64,000 nt of DNA, from the NCBI RefSeq assembly GCF_000754805.1, contig NZ_KN150731.1:1630492-1694491 (forward strand). The letters run 5' to 3'. The position numbers and the translations under genes were made by a program. Source of the stretch: Yersinia frederiksenii ATCC 33641 (GTDB taxonomy: Bacteria; Pseudomonadota; Gammaproteobacteria; Enterobacterales; Enterobacteriaceae). Under the pieces are notes generated by a model that worked only from the letters and a program-made list of their open reading frames with translations, ran no database searches and was not told the DNA's origin. Shown piece after piece: positions 11,007 to 18,690 of the stretch; position 1 is the stretch's first letter, and each line of letters starts with the position of its first letter.

Positions 11007-11666
11007 TTACGTTAGGTAATGCGTCAGCGTGTGGCGCATATCTGGCGTAAGGTCAGAGATAGACGCTAGCATCCAACGCAGATAGTCCGGATCTTGTTGG
11101 GCTATCTGTTCAATACTCTTCCCGCGATACTTCCCAAACTTAAAGGTAGACAATAACAGCGGTTGCTGTGTTATCTCCGCCATTTGATCGGCATTCCACC
11201 CAGAGTCTTGCATGATGCGCTGTAACAGCGCGGCGGTGACATAACAGTCATATAAAGCGCGGTGTGGGTAGAGGTTATCCGGTACTGAAACATTCAGGCG
11301 CAAAGCGTAACGCAGATATTGATTGCTGTGTTTAATATCAGGATAAAGCATACGTGCCAGCTTAAGAGTACAAATCCATTGGCCGCCCATCTCAGGTAAC
11401 ACGCCACGATCGAAGGGGGCATTATGGGCCACATAGTAAGGGCTACCTTGATATTTCCTGACCGCCACAGCAATCCGTGGTTTGCCCTCTACCATATCTT
11501 CGGTGATATGGTGAATCACCATAGCATCAATACTGATTGGTCTATCAGGGCTCACCAAGTCACTCATAGGGTTACTCAATACCCCATCAACCACATCAAT
11601 AGATGCGATTTCGACAATACCGCCCTCTAAGCCGCAGGTTTCGGTATCAATGACACGAAAATACAT
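11007..11666 (-). CDS. exoX: Exodeoxyribonuclease X
   Basis: DnaQ/DEDDh-type 3'-5' exonuclease used in mismatch repair and UV resistance. The three exonuclease motifs are visible: RVIDTETCGLEGG, YVAHNAPFDRGVLPEM and HRALYDCYVTAALL. The C-terminal FKFGKYRGKSIEQIA segment is also typical of ExoX. The protein has 219 residues, against 220 in E. coli. Its place between ptrB and holE is conserved. Confidence 0.95.
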   Translation of the reverse strand: MYFRVIDTETCGLEGGIVEIASIDVVDGVLSNPMSDLVSPDRPISIDAMVIHHITEDMVEGKPRIAVAVRKYQGSPYYVAHNAPFDRGVLPEMGGQWICTLKLARMLYPDIKHSNQYLRYALRLNVSVPDNLYPHRALYDCYVTAALLQRIMQDSGWNADQMAEITQQPLLLSTFKFGKYRGKSIEQIAQQDPDYLRWMLASISDLTPDMRHTLTHYLT

Positions 11667-11702
11667 GCTTACCCCCAGAATCCTTAAATATTAGCAACAA
11701 AA

Positions 11703-11724
11703 AACCCGCCTATCATGGCGGGTT
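11703..11724 (-). terminator. Intrinsic terminator of the small basic gene
   Basis: AACCCGCC / GGCGGGTT with a 6-base loop; read on the minus strand it is followed by a run of T. It lies between the small minus-strand gene and the exoX start. Confidence 0.8.
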
Positions 11725-11746
11725 GACTGACGAGACGAAAAAACCG

Positions 11747-11860
11747 TTATTCTGCGCTAGAAGAAGATGATTTTTTAGCACGTTTCTCAGCTTTTTTCTC
11801 AGCTGGCGTTTTTAGTGGTTTTTTCTTCGCGTTCTTTTTGCTGTCCATTCCCTTACTCAT
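11747..11860 (-). CDS. Small lysine-rich protein (37 residues)
   Basis: Too short for routine gene calling, but it has a GAGAGG ribosome binding site 7 bases before ATG 11860 and its own terminator. The sequence is almost all Lys, Ala and Ser (MDSKKNAKKKPLKTPAEKKA), ending in five serines and Ala-Glu. I do not recognise a function; the charge suggests nucleic acid contact, but that is a guess. The frame extends upstream to 11932, but without a ribosome site. Confidence 0.7.
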   Translation of the reverse strand: MSKGMDSKKNAKKKPLKTPAEKKAEKRAKKSSSSSAE

Positions 11861-13137
<1,277 letters not shown>

Positions 13138-13152
13138 CGTTTCATCTGAATA

Positions 13153-13180
13153 ACTCCCGCAGAGCCATCTTTGCGGGAGT
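13153..13180. terminator. Hairpin between convergent pip and holE
   Basis: ACTCCCGCA / TGCGGGAGT, a 9-bp stem with a 10-base loop. The T-runs are weak on both sides, but the position fits a shared terminator. Confidence 0.75.
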
Positions 13181-13190
13181 ATCTTGTTCA

Positions 13191-13421
13191 TCACTTTATC
13201 TTCGGTTCATACGGCAAGCGAGAGAGTTTATTTGATTCACTACGATAATGCGCCAAACGCTGCAAAAAATAGTCGCGCAGCTCATCCGGCTGCTCCCTGG
13301 CAACCATTTCAGGGATCACCGGCATATTGTAACGCTCTTTAAATGCAACGCCTGAAGCCGCCAGGTCAACGTTCATTTTTGCTGTTTCTTCGTCAGAAAG
13401 CTCTACCAGATTATATCCCAT
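13191..13421 (-). CDS. holE: DNA polymerase III theta subunit
   Basis: Stabilises the epsilon proofreading subunit in the polymerase III core. The central segment [20 protein letters not shown] and the C-terminus [11 protein letters not shown] match E. coli HolE. ATG 13421 gives 76 residues, the E. coli length; an ATG 13 codons earlier would add a tail absent from the family, and the GGAG before 13421 favours the shorter form. Confidence 0.93.
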   Translation of the reverse strand: MGYNLVELSDEETAKMNVDLAASGVAFKERYNMPVIPEMVAREQPDELRDYFLQRLAHYRSESNKLSRLPYEPKIK

Positions 13422-13816
13422 TCTTTGCTCCTTCTTGGATGGTGGGAGGTTATGGCGCAAAAGGTAATGCAGACTGCAGCGCTTGGCAAGTGACAGGGAT
13501 TATCAAACAATGGTTATTTCTAAACTTTCACATAGAAATAATATTCACCTTCAGGTGAAAAGCTTATTTTAAATTAAATAAACCCTCAAATAAGAATCAT
13601 TCTTTTTAGTGTTTGGCCGGTAATGATAATGATTATTATAATAATCAAAGAAACACGATAATATTTGTTATCTTGTTTAAAATCATATGGTTAAATTATT
13701 TATTTGTTTTTGTAGAGTATTAATGTGAATAGGGTGTTCTTATTTTGTTTTTATCTTGGCATAATACGCCAAGTTAATCGTTGCTTCCCTGCATTATAAA
13801 TATTAGGAAATTATTT
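13422..13816. promoter_or_regulatory. AT-rich ftnA upstream region with Fur-like sequence
   Basis: This 395-base gap holds GATAATGATTATTATAATAATC at 13625-13646, made of overlapping GATAAT/ATTATC-like Fur half sites, and the palindrome AAGAATCATTCTT just upstream. E. coli ftnA is activated by Fe-Fur at several upstream sites that displace H-NS, and the AT-rich layout here is compatible. No coding frame seen. The Fur assignment is inferred from the base pattern. Confidence 0.55.
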
Positions 13817-14326
13817 ATGTTGAAAACAGAAATGGCACAAAAGCTCAATGAGCAGCTGAATCTCGAATTTTACTCTGCCAATCTTTATCTGCAGATGAGT
13901 GCCTGGTGCAGCGATAAAGGGTTTGAAGGTGCAGCTGCATTTTTAAAAGAACATTCTCAAGAAGAGATGCAGCATATGCAGCGCCTGTTTGAGTATCTCA
14001 GTGGCACAGGTTCTATGCCGGTTTTGGGTACCATTACAGCGCCGCCAATCGATTTTGCATCATTGGCTGATGTATTCAAATTGACTTATGAGCATGAGCA
14101 ACTGATCACCACTCAAATTAATGAGCTTGCCCATGTAGCAATGACAACTCACGACTACTCTACATTCAATTTCCTGCAATGGTATGTTGCTGAACAGCAT
14201 GAAGAAGAAAAACTGTTCAAATCTATTCTGGATAAATTGGCGCTGGTGGGTAATAGCGGCAACTCATTGTTCTTTGTTGATAAAGACTTGAAGACAATGG
14301 CGGCTCAGAGCCACGTTCAGGCTTAA
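13817..14326 (+). CDS. ftnA: Non-haem ferritin FtnA
   Basis: Subunit of the 24-mer iron storage shell. Ferroxidase residues are visible in [14 protein letters not shown] (Glu, Tyr) and [14 protein letters not shown] (Glu, His), with further ligands in [12 protein letters not shown]. Starting at ATG 13817, preceded by AGGAAA, the protein is 169 residues; E. coli FtnA has 165. An earlier in-frame ATG at 13781 would add 12 unlikely residues. Iron control by Fur is suggested by the region upstream. Confidence 0.95.
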   Translation: MLKTEMAQKLNEQLNLEFYSANLYLQMSAWCSDKGFEGAAAFLKEHSQEEMQHMQRLFEYLSGTGSMPVLGTITAPPIDFASLADVFKLTYEHEQLITTQINELAHVAMTTHDYSTFNFLQWYVAEQHEEEKLFKSILDKLALVGNSGNSLFFVDKDLKTMAAQSHVQA

Positions 14327-14359
14327 TTCTTGGCTTAATGGGTACTGACAGACTATTTG

Positions 14360-14405
14360 CCGCAGCTTCTGATTCCCACTGGTGGAATCCGGAGCTGCGG
14401 TTTTT
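14360..14405 (+). terminator. Intrinsic terminator after ftnA
   Basis: Long hairpin with outer stem CCGCAGCT / AGCTGCGG and inner stem GATTCC / GGAATC, followed directly by TTTTT. Confidence 0.92.
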
Positions 14406-14720
14406 CGTTGTAACCTCATGATATTTATCTGCGCTTTCCCCCCCATTTTATGGTTTCGTGCTAATAACGAATTGTTTAGCTATGGTTTCTCGACTTGCCA
14501 TATTCAAATCGTTATCATTTGCAATAACAACAAAAGCTCGTGAGCTTAATAGCTGTTCAAAAATTGGTGATATTTCAATCGCCACTCAGAGTTTGGTGTT
14601 TTATTTTGTGCCCTACCTCACAGGTAGTGCAATTCACTGGAAGTGATAGGGGTTCACGCTGCCAATATAGGATATGGTTGGTAGCAGATTGATTCTTTTC
14701 CCCATCGATTAAGGGATATT
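14406..14720. other. Intergenic region before yobA
   Basis: About 315 bases. A 62-codon plus-strand frame (14458-14646) has no ribosome site and no protein-like pattern, so I do not call it. The region probably holds the yobA-yebZ promoter. Confidence 0.5.
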
Positions 14721-15107
14721 ATGTTTATTCGCAAAGTACGTTCTTCTTGCCGCATGCTTTCGGCGCTTATTGTGTTGTTTGTTGGGTTATCCAGTCAACA
14801 AGCGCTGGCCCACGCACATTTAAAAATTGAGTCACCTGCCGCCGATACCACCATAGGTTCAGCACCAGAAGCCCTGACCTTGGGGTTCTCCGAAGGAATT
14901 GAGCTGAATTTCAGTGGCGTGAAAGTTACCGGTCCTGATAACGATGTGGTGAAAACCGGTGAGCTAAAATTAGACCCGGTCAATAATACGCAATTGATTT
15001 TACCAATTGATGATGCGTTAAAAGCGGGGAAATATAACGTTTCATGGCATGTGGTCTCTGTTGATGGTCATAAAACCAAAGGCACATACAGCTTCACAGT
15101 GAAATAA
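14721..15107 (+). CDS. yobA: CopC domain periplasmic protein YobA
   Basis: Signal peptide (Arg-Lys start, ALIVLFVGLSSQQALA) followed by the mature N-terminus HAHLKIESPAAD, the copper-binding His start of CopC proteins. The end HVVSVDGHKTKGTYSFTV is the usual CopC C-terminus with another conserved His. The 128-residue protein is expected in the periplasm handling copper together with the membrane protein encoded next. The two genes are one base apart. Confidence 0.93.
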   Translation: MFIRKVRSSCRMLSALIVLFVGLSSQQALAHAHLKIESPAADTTIGSAPEALTLGFSEGIELNFSGVKVTGPDNDVVKTGELKLDPVNNTQLILPIDDALKAGKYNVSWHVVSVDGHKTKGTYSFTVK

Positions 15108-15108
15108 T

Positions 15109-15993
15109 ATGTCTCTGGCGACCCTATTCGTTCTGTGTCGCTTCCTGCATTTTTTGGCGGTGATGCTGATGTTTGGCATCAGTATCTTCACCGCCTTATT
15201 AGCACCAGACCGCTTTTCTTCGACCTTAAAACAGCGTTTATCACCTCTGCTTATCCTCAGTACCTTTCTGGGGCTAGTTTCTGCTGTCGGACTTTTGGCC
15301 ATTCAAGCCGGTATGATGGGGGATGGCTGGTCTGATACTTATCGGCTGAATGTTTGGTGGGCAGTATTTGGCACTCGATTTGGTCAGATATGGCAATGGC
15401 ATCTTGGTCTATCTATCTTGAGTATGTGGGTCGTATTACTGGGTTCAACTCGAGTTTACTACCCATTAATGGTGGGGTGTTCCACGGCATTACTGGCGAG
15501 CTTGGCGTTTACCGGGCATGCGGCGATGCACGATGGTGCTTTGGGATGGATTCATCAAATCAATCAAATGATACATTTACTCAGCACTGGCTACTGGTTG
15601 GGATGTCTACCACCTCTCTTAATTTGTCTTGCTTATACTCGCCATAGTGATGTGAAACGCGAAGCTATCACCACACTGATTCGCTTTTCCAGTTGGGGGC
15701 ATTTAGCGGTAACCTTGGTCTTGGTGACTGGTGTTATTAACAGCATTATTATATTGAGAGAGACTTCTTTAACGTTAACATCCACTTATCAGATGTTATT
15801 GCTCAGCAAAGTGATATTAGTGCTATTTATGATTGTTGTTGCACTGATTAACCGCTATTGGATTGTCCCGATGCTGCGAAAATTACCGGTAAAGGGGCAT
15901 TATTGGTTAGTCGTTAACAGCTGTACCGAGATAATCCTTGGGGTAGGGGTGCTGCTGTTAGTCAGTATTTTTGCCACAATGGCACCGGTATAG
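15109..15993 (+). CDS. yebZ: CopD family copper transport membrane protein
   Basis: About eight transmembrane segments in 294 residues. Conserved histidines appear in CRFLHFLAVMLMFG, FTGHAAMHDG and INQMIHLLSTGYWLG, the positions thought to bind copper in the CopD domain. It is translationally coupled to yobA. The YobA-YebZ pair is thought to move copper across the inner membrane; direction is not settled. Confidence 0.93.
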   Translation: MSLATLFVLCRFLHFLAVMLMFGISIFTALLAPDRFSSTLKQRLSPLLILSTFLGLVSAVGLLAIQAGMMGDGWSDTYRLNVWWAVFGTRFGQIWQWHLGLSILSMWVVLLGSTRVYYPLMVGCSTALLASLAFTGHAAMHDGALGWIHQINQMIHLLSTGYWLGCLPPLLICLAYTRHSDVKREAITTLIRFSSWGHLAVTLVLVTGVINSIIILRETSLTLTSTYQMLLLSKVILVLFMIVVALINRYWIVPMLRKLPVKGHYWLVVNSCTEIILGVGVLLLVSIFATMAPV

Positions 15994-16089
15994 GGTGAGA
16001 TTATCTCTAACAAACAGTGCCACCGAGCTTGCATCAACTCCTCACTATGAGAGAAAATCAAAGCAATCAGTTAATTAAGGGTAATTAAG

Positions 16090-16431
16090 ATGAAGGGTTT
16101 TGTGCTGACGTTGTCGTTACTCATGTTATCAGCTAACGCTATGGCTGCCGGGAAGATTATCACGGTCAGTAAGTTTGAGTTTGGCAAACAATGGGCATTT
16201 AATCGCGAAGAAGTGATGCTGGAGTGCCGCTCAGGTGATGCTTTGTTTGTGATAAACCCAAGCACGTTAGCGCAATATCCGCTAAATGATGTCGCAATGG
16301 AACAGATGAAGTCGGGTCATGTTCTGGCGAAACCATTAGATGTGCTGCTATTAGATGACAGTGATAAACCCGGCCAAAAGATGAGTTTGGAGCCTTTTCA
16401 AAAACGCGCCATGACATTATGCCAACAGTAA
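16090..16431 (+). CDS. yebY: YebY family periplasmic protein (DUF2511)
   Basis: A signal peptide ending at ANAMAA is followed by a 95-residue domain with two cysteines (MLECRSG and MTLCQQ), as in E. coli YebY. It follows yobA-yebZ, the conserved copper-linked operon, after a 96-base gap. Biochemical role unknown; a link to copper rests on context. Confidence 0.9.
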   Translation: MKGFVLTLSLLMLSANAMAAGKIITVSKFEFGKQWAFNREEVMLECRSGDALFVINPSTLAQYPLNDVAMEQMKSGHVLAKPLDVLLLDDSDKPGQKMSLEPFQKRAMTLCQQ

Positions 16432-16586
16432 ATTTGAGTACAAAACCTAGGTGTTTATTAGTATTAATCGATGTTTAACAGACAATTGCCTTTCTTAGCA
16501 TGAGCACTGATTTTTTAGCGCCTAAATTAGTTTGCACCCGTTATTAATTACTTCTGTTGCTAAGTTGGCGAAACACATGTACTCGA

Positions 16587-16596
16587 CTACGCTTAA
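16587..16596 (+). promoter_or_regulatory. Sigma-S type extended -10 of sdsR
   Basis: CTACGCTTAA matches the sigma-S-preferred extended -10 (CTAYRCTTAA) and ends seven bases before the expected RNA 5' end. E. coli sdsR is one of the most sigma-S-dependent genes known. Confidence 0.8.
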
Positions 16597-16603
16597 GGAG
16601 TAC

Positions 16604-16703
16604 GGCTGAATAAGCCTACGTTAATGCCAACTTTTAGCGCACGGCTCTCTCCCAAGAGCCCTTTCCCTAGACCGAATATAGGAATCGTATTCGGTCTTTT
16701 TTT
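16604..16703 (+). ncRNA. sdsR: SdsR (RyeB) small RNA
   Basis: About 100 nt. The segments TAATGCCAACTTTTAGCGCA and CGGCTCTCTCCCAAGAGCC are as in E. coli and Salmonella SdsR; the RNA ends in hairpin GACCGAATA / TATTCGGTC followed by seven T. SdsR is an Hfq-binding stationary-phase RNA that represses ompD, mutS and others. Its position after yebY is conserved. The antisense partner SraC/RyeA would be on the minus strand, but its promoter side is now prophage sequence. Confidence 0.92.
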
Positions 16704-16783
16704 AACTTATTGATTTTAAAGGTGATTTTTGGGGTTTATCGAAATTTATCGAAATTTTATCGAAATCTGATATTCGGTCTTTT
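16688..16783. other. Left prophage attachment region (attL) at the sdsR 3' end
   Basis: TATTCGGTCTTTT occurs at 16688-16700, inside the sdsR terminator, and again at 16771-16783, over the integrase stop codon. The prophage starts right after sdsR, and the terminator is intact, so the crossover core probably lies in or just after this 13-mer. Small RNA and tRNA 3' ends are common targets of tyrosine integrases. The exact core cannot be fixed without attR. Confidence 0.6.
16735..16765. repeat. Three direct repeats TTTATCGAAA next to attL
   Basis: Copies at 16735-16744, 16745-16754 and 16756-16765, nearly head to tail, between the attachment core and the integrase gene. This is where arm-type integrase binding sites sit in lambda-like systems; that role is inferred. 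Confidence 0.75.
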
Positions 16784-17864
16784 ATAGCATCACGTATTCT
16801 TTCCCTCTCGTATCAAGGTACTTATTCGTCATTTTCTCCGATTTATGCCCCAGCAGTTTCATCGCAAATTCCTTACCTTTTTCCTTTTCATACAATCGTC
16901 CGGCTAGGCTTCTGATCTCATGAAAAGTTGGCGGACTTTCATCAAAACGAAAATCTGTTCCTGTTCTCGCCGTTACGAATTTCTTAGTCAGGCTGTCTGG
17001 ATGTAGTGATCCATCAGGGCTATTTTTCCGGATACCGGTACTTATCATAAAATCTGTTTTACTGGCTAATCTGCATCTTTCAATCACGGAGCTAAGACGT
17101 AGGCCAACGGCTTTAAGCTCAAGATCTAAGGGCAGGGAGATCATGGCTCCGGTTTTTCCCTGATCTATCTGTAATCTGCCATCAACAATCTGGTCAAAGC
17201 GCATCAATGTTAAATCCTCACGCCGTTGGCCAGTCACCAGCGCCAGATCCATTGATAGCCCAAACCATGCCGGTAATGTGTTAGCAACATTGCGAATGGC
17301 AAGATACTGATCCAGTTCCAGTCGCTCACGTTTCACCACTGGTTTAGCTGAACGTGTCGGTGTCACCGGGTTGTTCTCTATATGACCTTCAACAATCGCT
17401 TCCCTAAATATATCTGACAGAACCGATCGCATGGTGGCAGCCATTGTCTTTTTATCTTGCGCTACCCAGAACTCCAAAAACTCAGCAACATGGCGCGTGC
17501 TGATTTTTGTTAATACATTGCTGCCCAATTTTTCGCTGATCATGGCTATTTGTCCCTTGCGAACTTTGTATGTGTTTTCCGCCAGCTCTCGGCGTTTATA
17601 GATGACGTCATATCGTTTTAGCCATGCTGCCAGTGTGTACTCCTGCGTGCCTTTGAGCTTTTCTAGTAGCGCGACAGGAGTGTAGTTTTGTTCAATGAAA
17701 TTATTGGCTTCAATGGCTTGGGATATAGCATCTCGTCGGGCAATTTTACCGAGAGACAATTCCTTTCCAGTTAGCGGGTTGCGCCAATAGAAAGTTTGTT
17801 GAACACGCCTAAAGGTGAGATTTTTGGGCAAATTAGCGTCATACTTTCCCGGCCTTTTTGCCAT
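16782..17864 (-). CDS. int: Prophage integrase (tyrosine recombinase)
   Basis: Catalyses site-specific integration and excision. The catalytic set is present: Arg214 (TGQRREDL), Lys237 region, His315 and Arg318 (FHEIRSL), His340 (LLGHKS) and nucleophile Tyr349 (NKYLD). Residues 1-60 form an arm-binding domain of the lambda-integrase type and 70-165 the core-binding domain. Length 360. The stop lies inside the second copy of the 13-base att repeat, and the start overlaps the excisionase gene by 26 bases. Confidence 0.95.
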   Translation of the reverse strand: MAKRPGKYDANLPKNLTFRRVQQTFYWRNPLTGKELSLGKIARRDAISQAIEANNFIEQNYTPVALLEKLKGTQEYTLAAWLKRYDVIYKRRELAENTYKVRKGQIAMISEKLGSNVLTKISTRHVAEFLEFWVAQDKKTMAATMRSVLSDIFREAIVEGHIENNPVTPTRSAKPVVKRERLELDQYLAIRNVANTLPAWFGLSMDLALVTGQRREDLTLMRFDQIVDGRLQIDQGKTGAMISLPLDLELKAVGLRLSSVIERCRLASKTDFMISTGIRKNSPDGSLHPDSLTKKFVTARTGTDFRFDESPPTFHEIRSLAGRLYEKEKGKEFAMKLLGHKSEKMTNKYLDTRGKEYVML

Positions 17865-18105
17865 AACCCATCTTCTCCAATATTGGCGGTATCGTAGAAT
17901 GTGAAATATTCAGCGCTTTCGCCATTCTGTAGCTTTTGGGCTGTATATAAATGGCACCAGGCCGCACGCGATATTGTCTGCCGTGTTTTTCTGCTGCAGG
18001 GTAAAAGTTACCGTTTCTGGCCCAACGTTGGAGTGTTTGAATCGTCGGCTTGTCAGTCGTATACGTTTCATTACACCATTCGGTTAATGTCATTAATTTA
18101 GCCAT
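17839..18105 (-). CDS. xis: Excisionase
   Basis: 88 residues, basic, with a winged-helix-like start (LTEWCNETYTTDKPTIQTLQRWARNGNFYPAAEKHGRQYRV in outline: Trp-Ala-Arg then a Tyr-Arg-Val strand) as in lambda-family Xis proteins. It overlaps the integrase start and so is made from the same transcript. The start codon belongs to the 16-base start module, so it may be held down by the antisense RNA proposed at 21,145. Confidence 0.85.
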   Translation of the reverse strand: MAKLMTLTEWCNETYTTDKPTIQTLQRWARNGNFYPAAEKHGRQYRVRPGAIYIQPKSYRMAKALNISHSTIPPILEKMGYGKKAGKV

Positions 18106-18118
18106 TGGTCATACCTCG
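18103..18118 (-). repeat. 16-base start module, copy 1 (xis)
   Basis: On the minus strand CGAGGTATGACCAATG, with the last ATG being the xis start codon and GAGG the ribosome binding site. Identical over 19 bases (18,100-18,118) to the antisense RNA segment. Confidence 0.9.
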
Positions 18119-18123
18119 ATATG

Positions 18124-18153
18124 ACCGGTCAGCATAGTAACGCGCTGACCGGT
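18124..18153. repeat. Inverted repeat between Gp157 gene and xis
   Basis: ACCGGTCAGC / GCTGACCGGT, 10-bp perfect arms and a 10-base loop. No good T-run on the coding strand, so it may be an attenuator, a protein site or an RNA structure upstream of xis. Confidence 0.7.
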
Positions 18154-18160
18154 TCAGTTT

Positions 18161-18176
18161 TGATTTTTAAAAATCA
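18161..18176. repeat. Palindrome TGATTTTTAAAAATCA, copy 1
   Basis: Perfect 16-base palindrome two bases after the Gp157 stop. The same palindrome, extended to 18 bases, recurs at 23,140-23,157 in the same prophage. Role unknown; an operator is possible. Confidence 0.75.
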
Positions 18177-18177
18177 G

Positions 18178-18690
18178 TTAGCGGACGGCTAACGAACGTT
18201 CGCCAGTTTCAAACTTGGCACCGGCTATCGATAGGCCCTCATTTAAGGCAGCTTTGATTTCATCGGCTTTTGGGGTAGTGATAATTTGCACCTGAGAAAC
18301 GGAGTCTACATATTCATCAGGCAACAAATTCACATCGGTGATGACGAGTTTTTTTGTCCCTTTTCGGGCAGTATAGGTATTGGATGCTGTTTTGATCGAG
18401 TCTTTACCAGCCTGAATCATGCATTCCAATATATATTTACGGTAGATCTCAGCCTGATTATCAAAACTTTTCTTGCGTGCACTCATCCGTTTGGCTTCGT
18501 TGGCACATATCTCTGCCTGACCCAGCGTGTTACGAACCAATGCCATCAATGCATCGAACTTATCCTCTAGCATGCCCTCAATGCCAGATAGGGTATCAGC
18601 GACCATTTCGGGTGTGAGTTCATCACCACTATCGGCCATTTCCTGTAGCTTTCGATAATCAGTGGCTAATGATATAGCGGTTGTACTCAT
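18178..18690 (-). CDS. Siphovirus Gp157-like protein
   Basis: 170 residues. The central helical stretch (LSGIEGMLEDKFDAL, ANEAKRMSARKKSFDNQAE, YRKYILECM) and the following beta segment with NTYTARKGTKKLVI are typical of Gp157, a family near phage recombination genes whose function is not firmly known. It overlaps the preceding gene's stop by four bases (ATGA), which indicates translational coupling to the annealing protein. Confidence 0.85.
   Translation of the reverse strand: MSTTAISLATDYRKLQEMADSGDELTPEMVADTLSGIEGMLEDKFDALMALVRNTLGQAEICANEAKRMSARKKSFDNQAEIYRKYILECMIQAGKDSIKTASNTYTARKGTKKLVITDVNLLPDEYVDSVSQVQIITTPKADEIKAALNEGLSIAGAKFETGERSLAVR

Noticed and set aside
14458-14646. 62-codon plus-strand frame after ftnA
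   Set aside because: No ribosome site, no recognisable pattern, and it starts just after a strong terminator.
16560-16703. tRNA gene at the integration site
   Set aside because: No cloverleaf; the sequence is SdsR.
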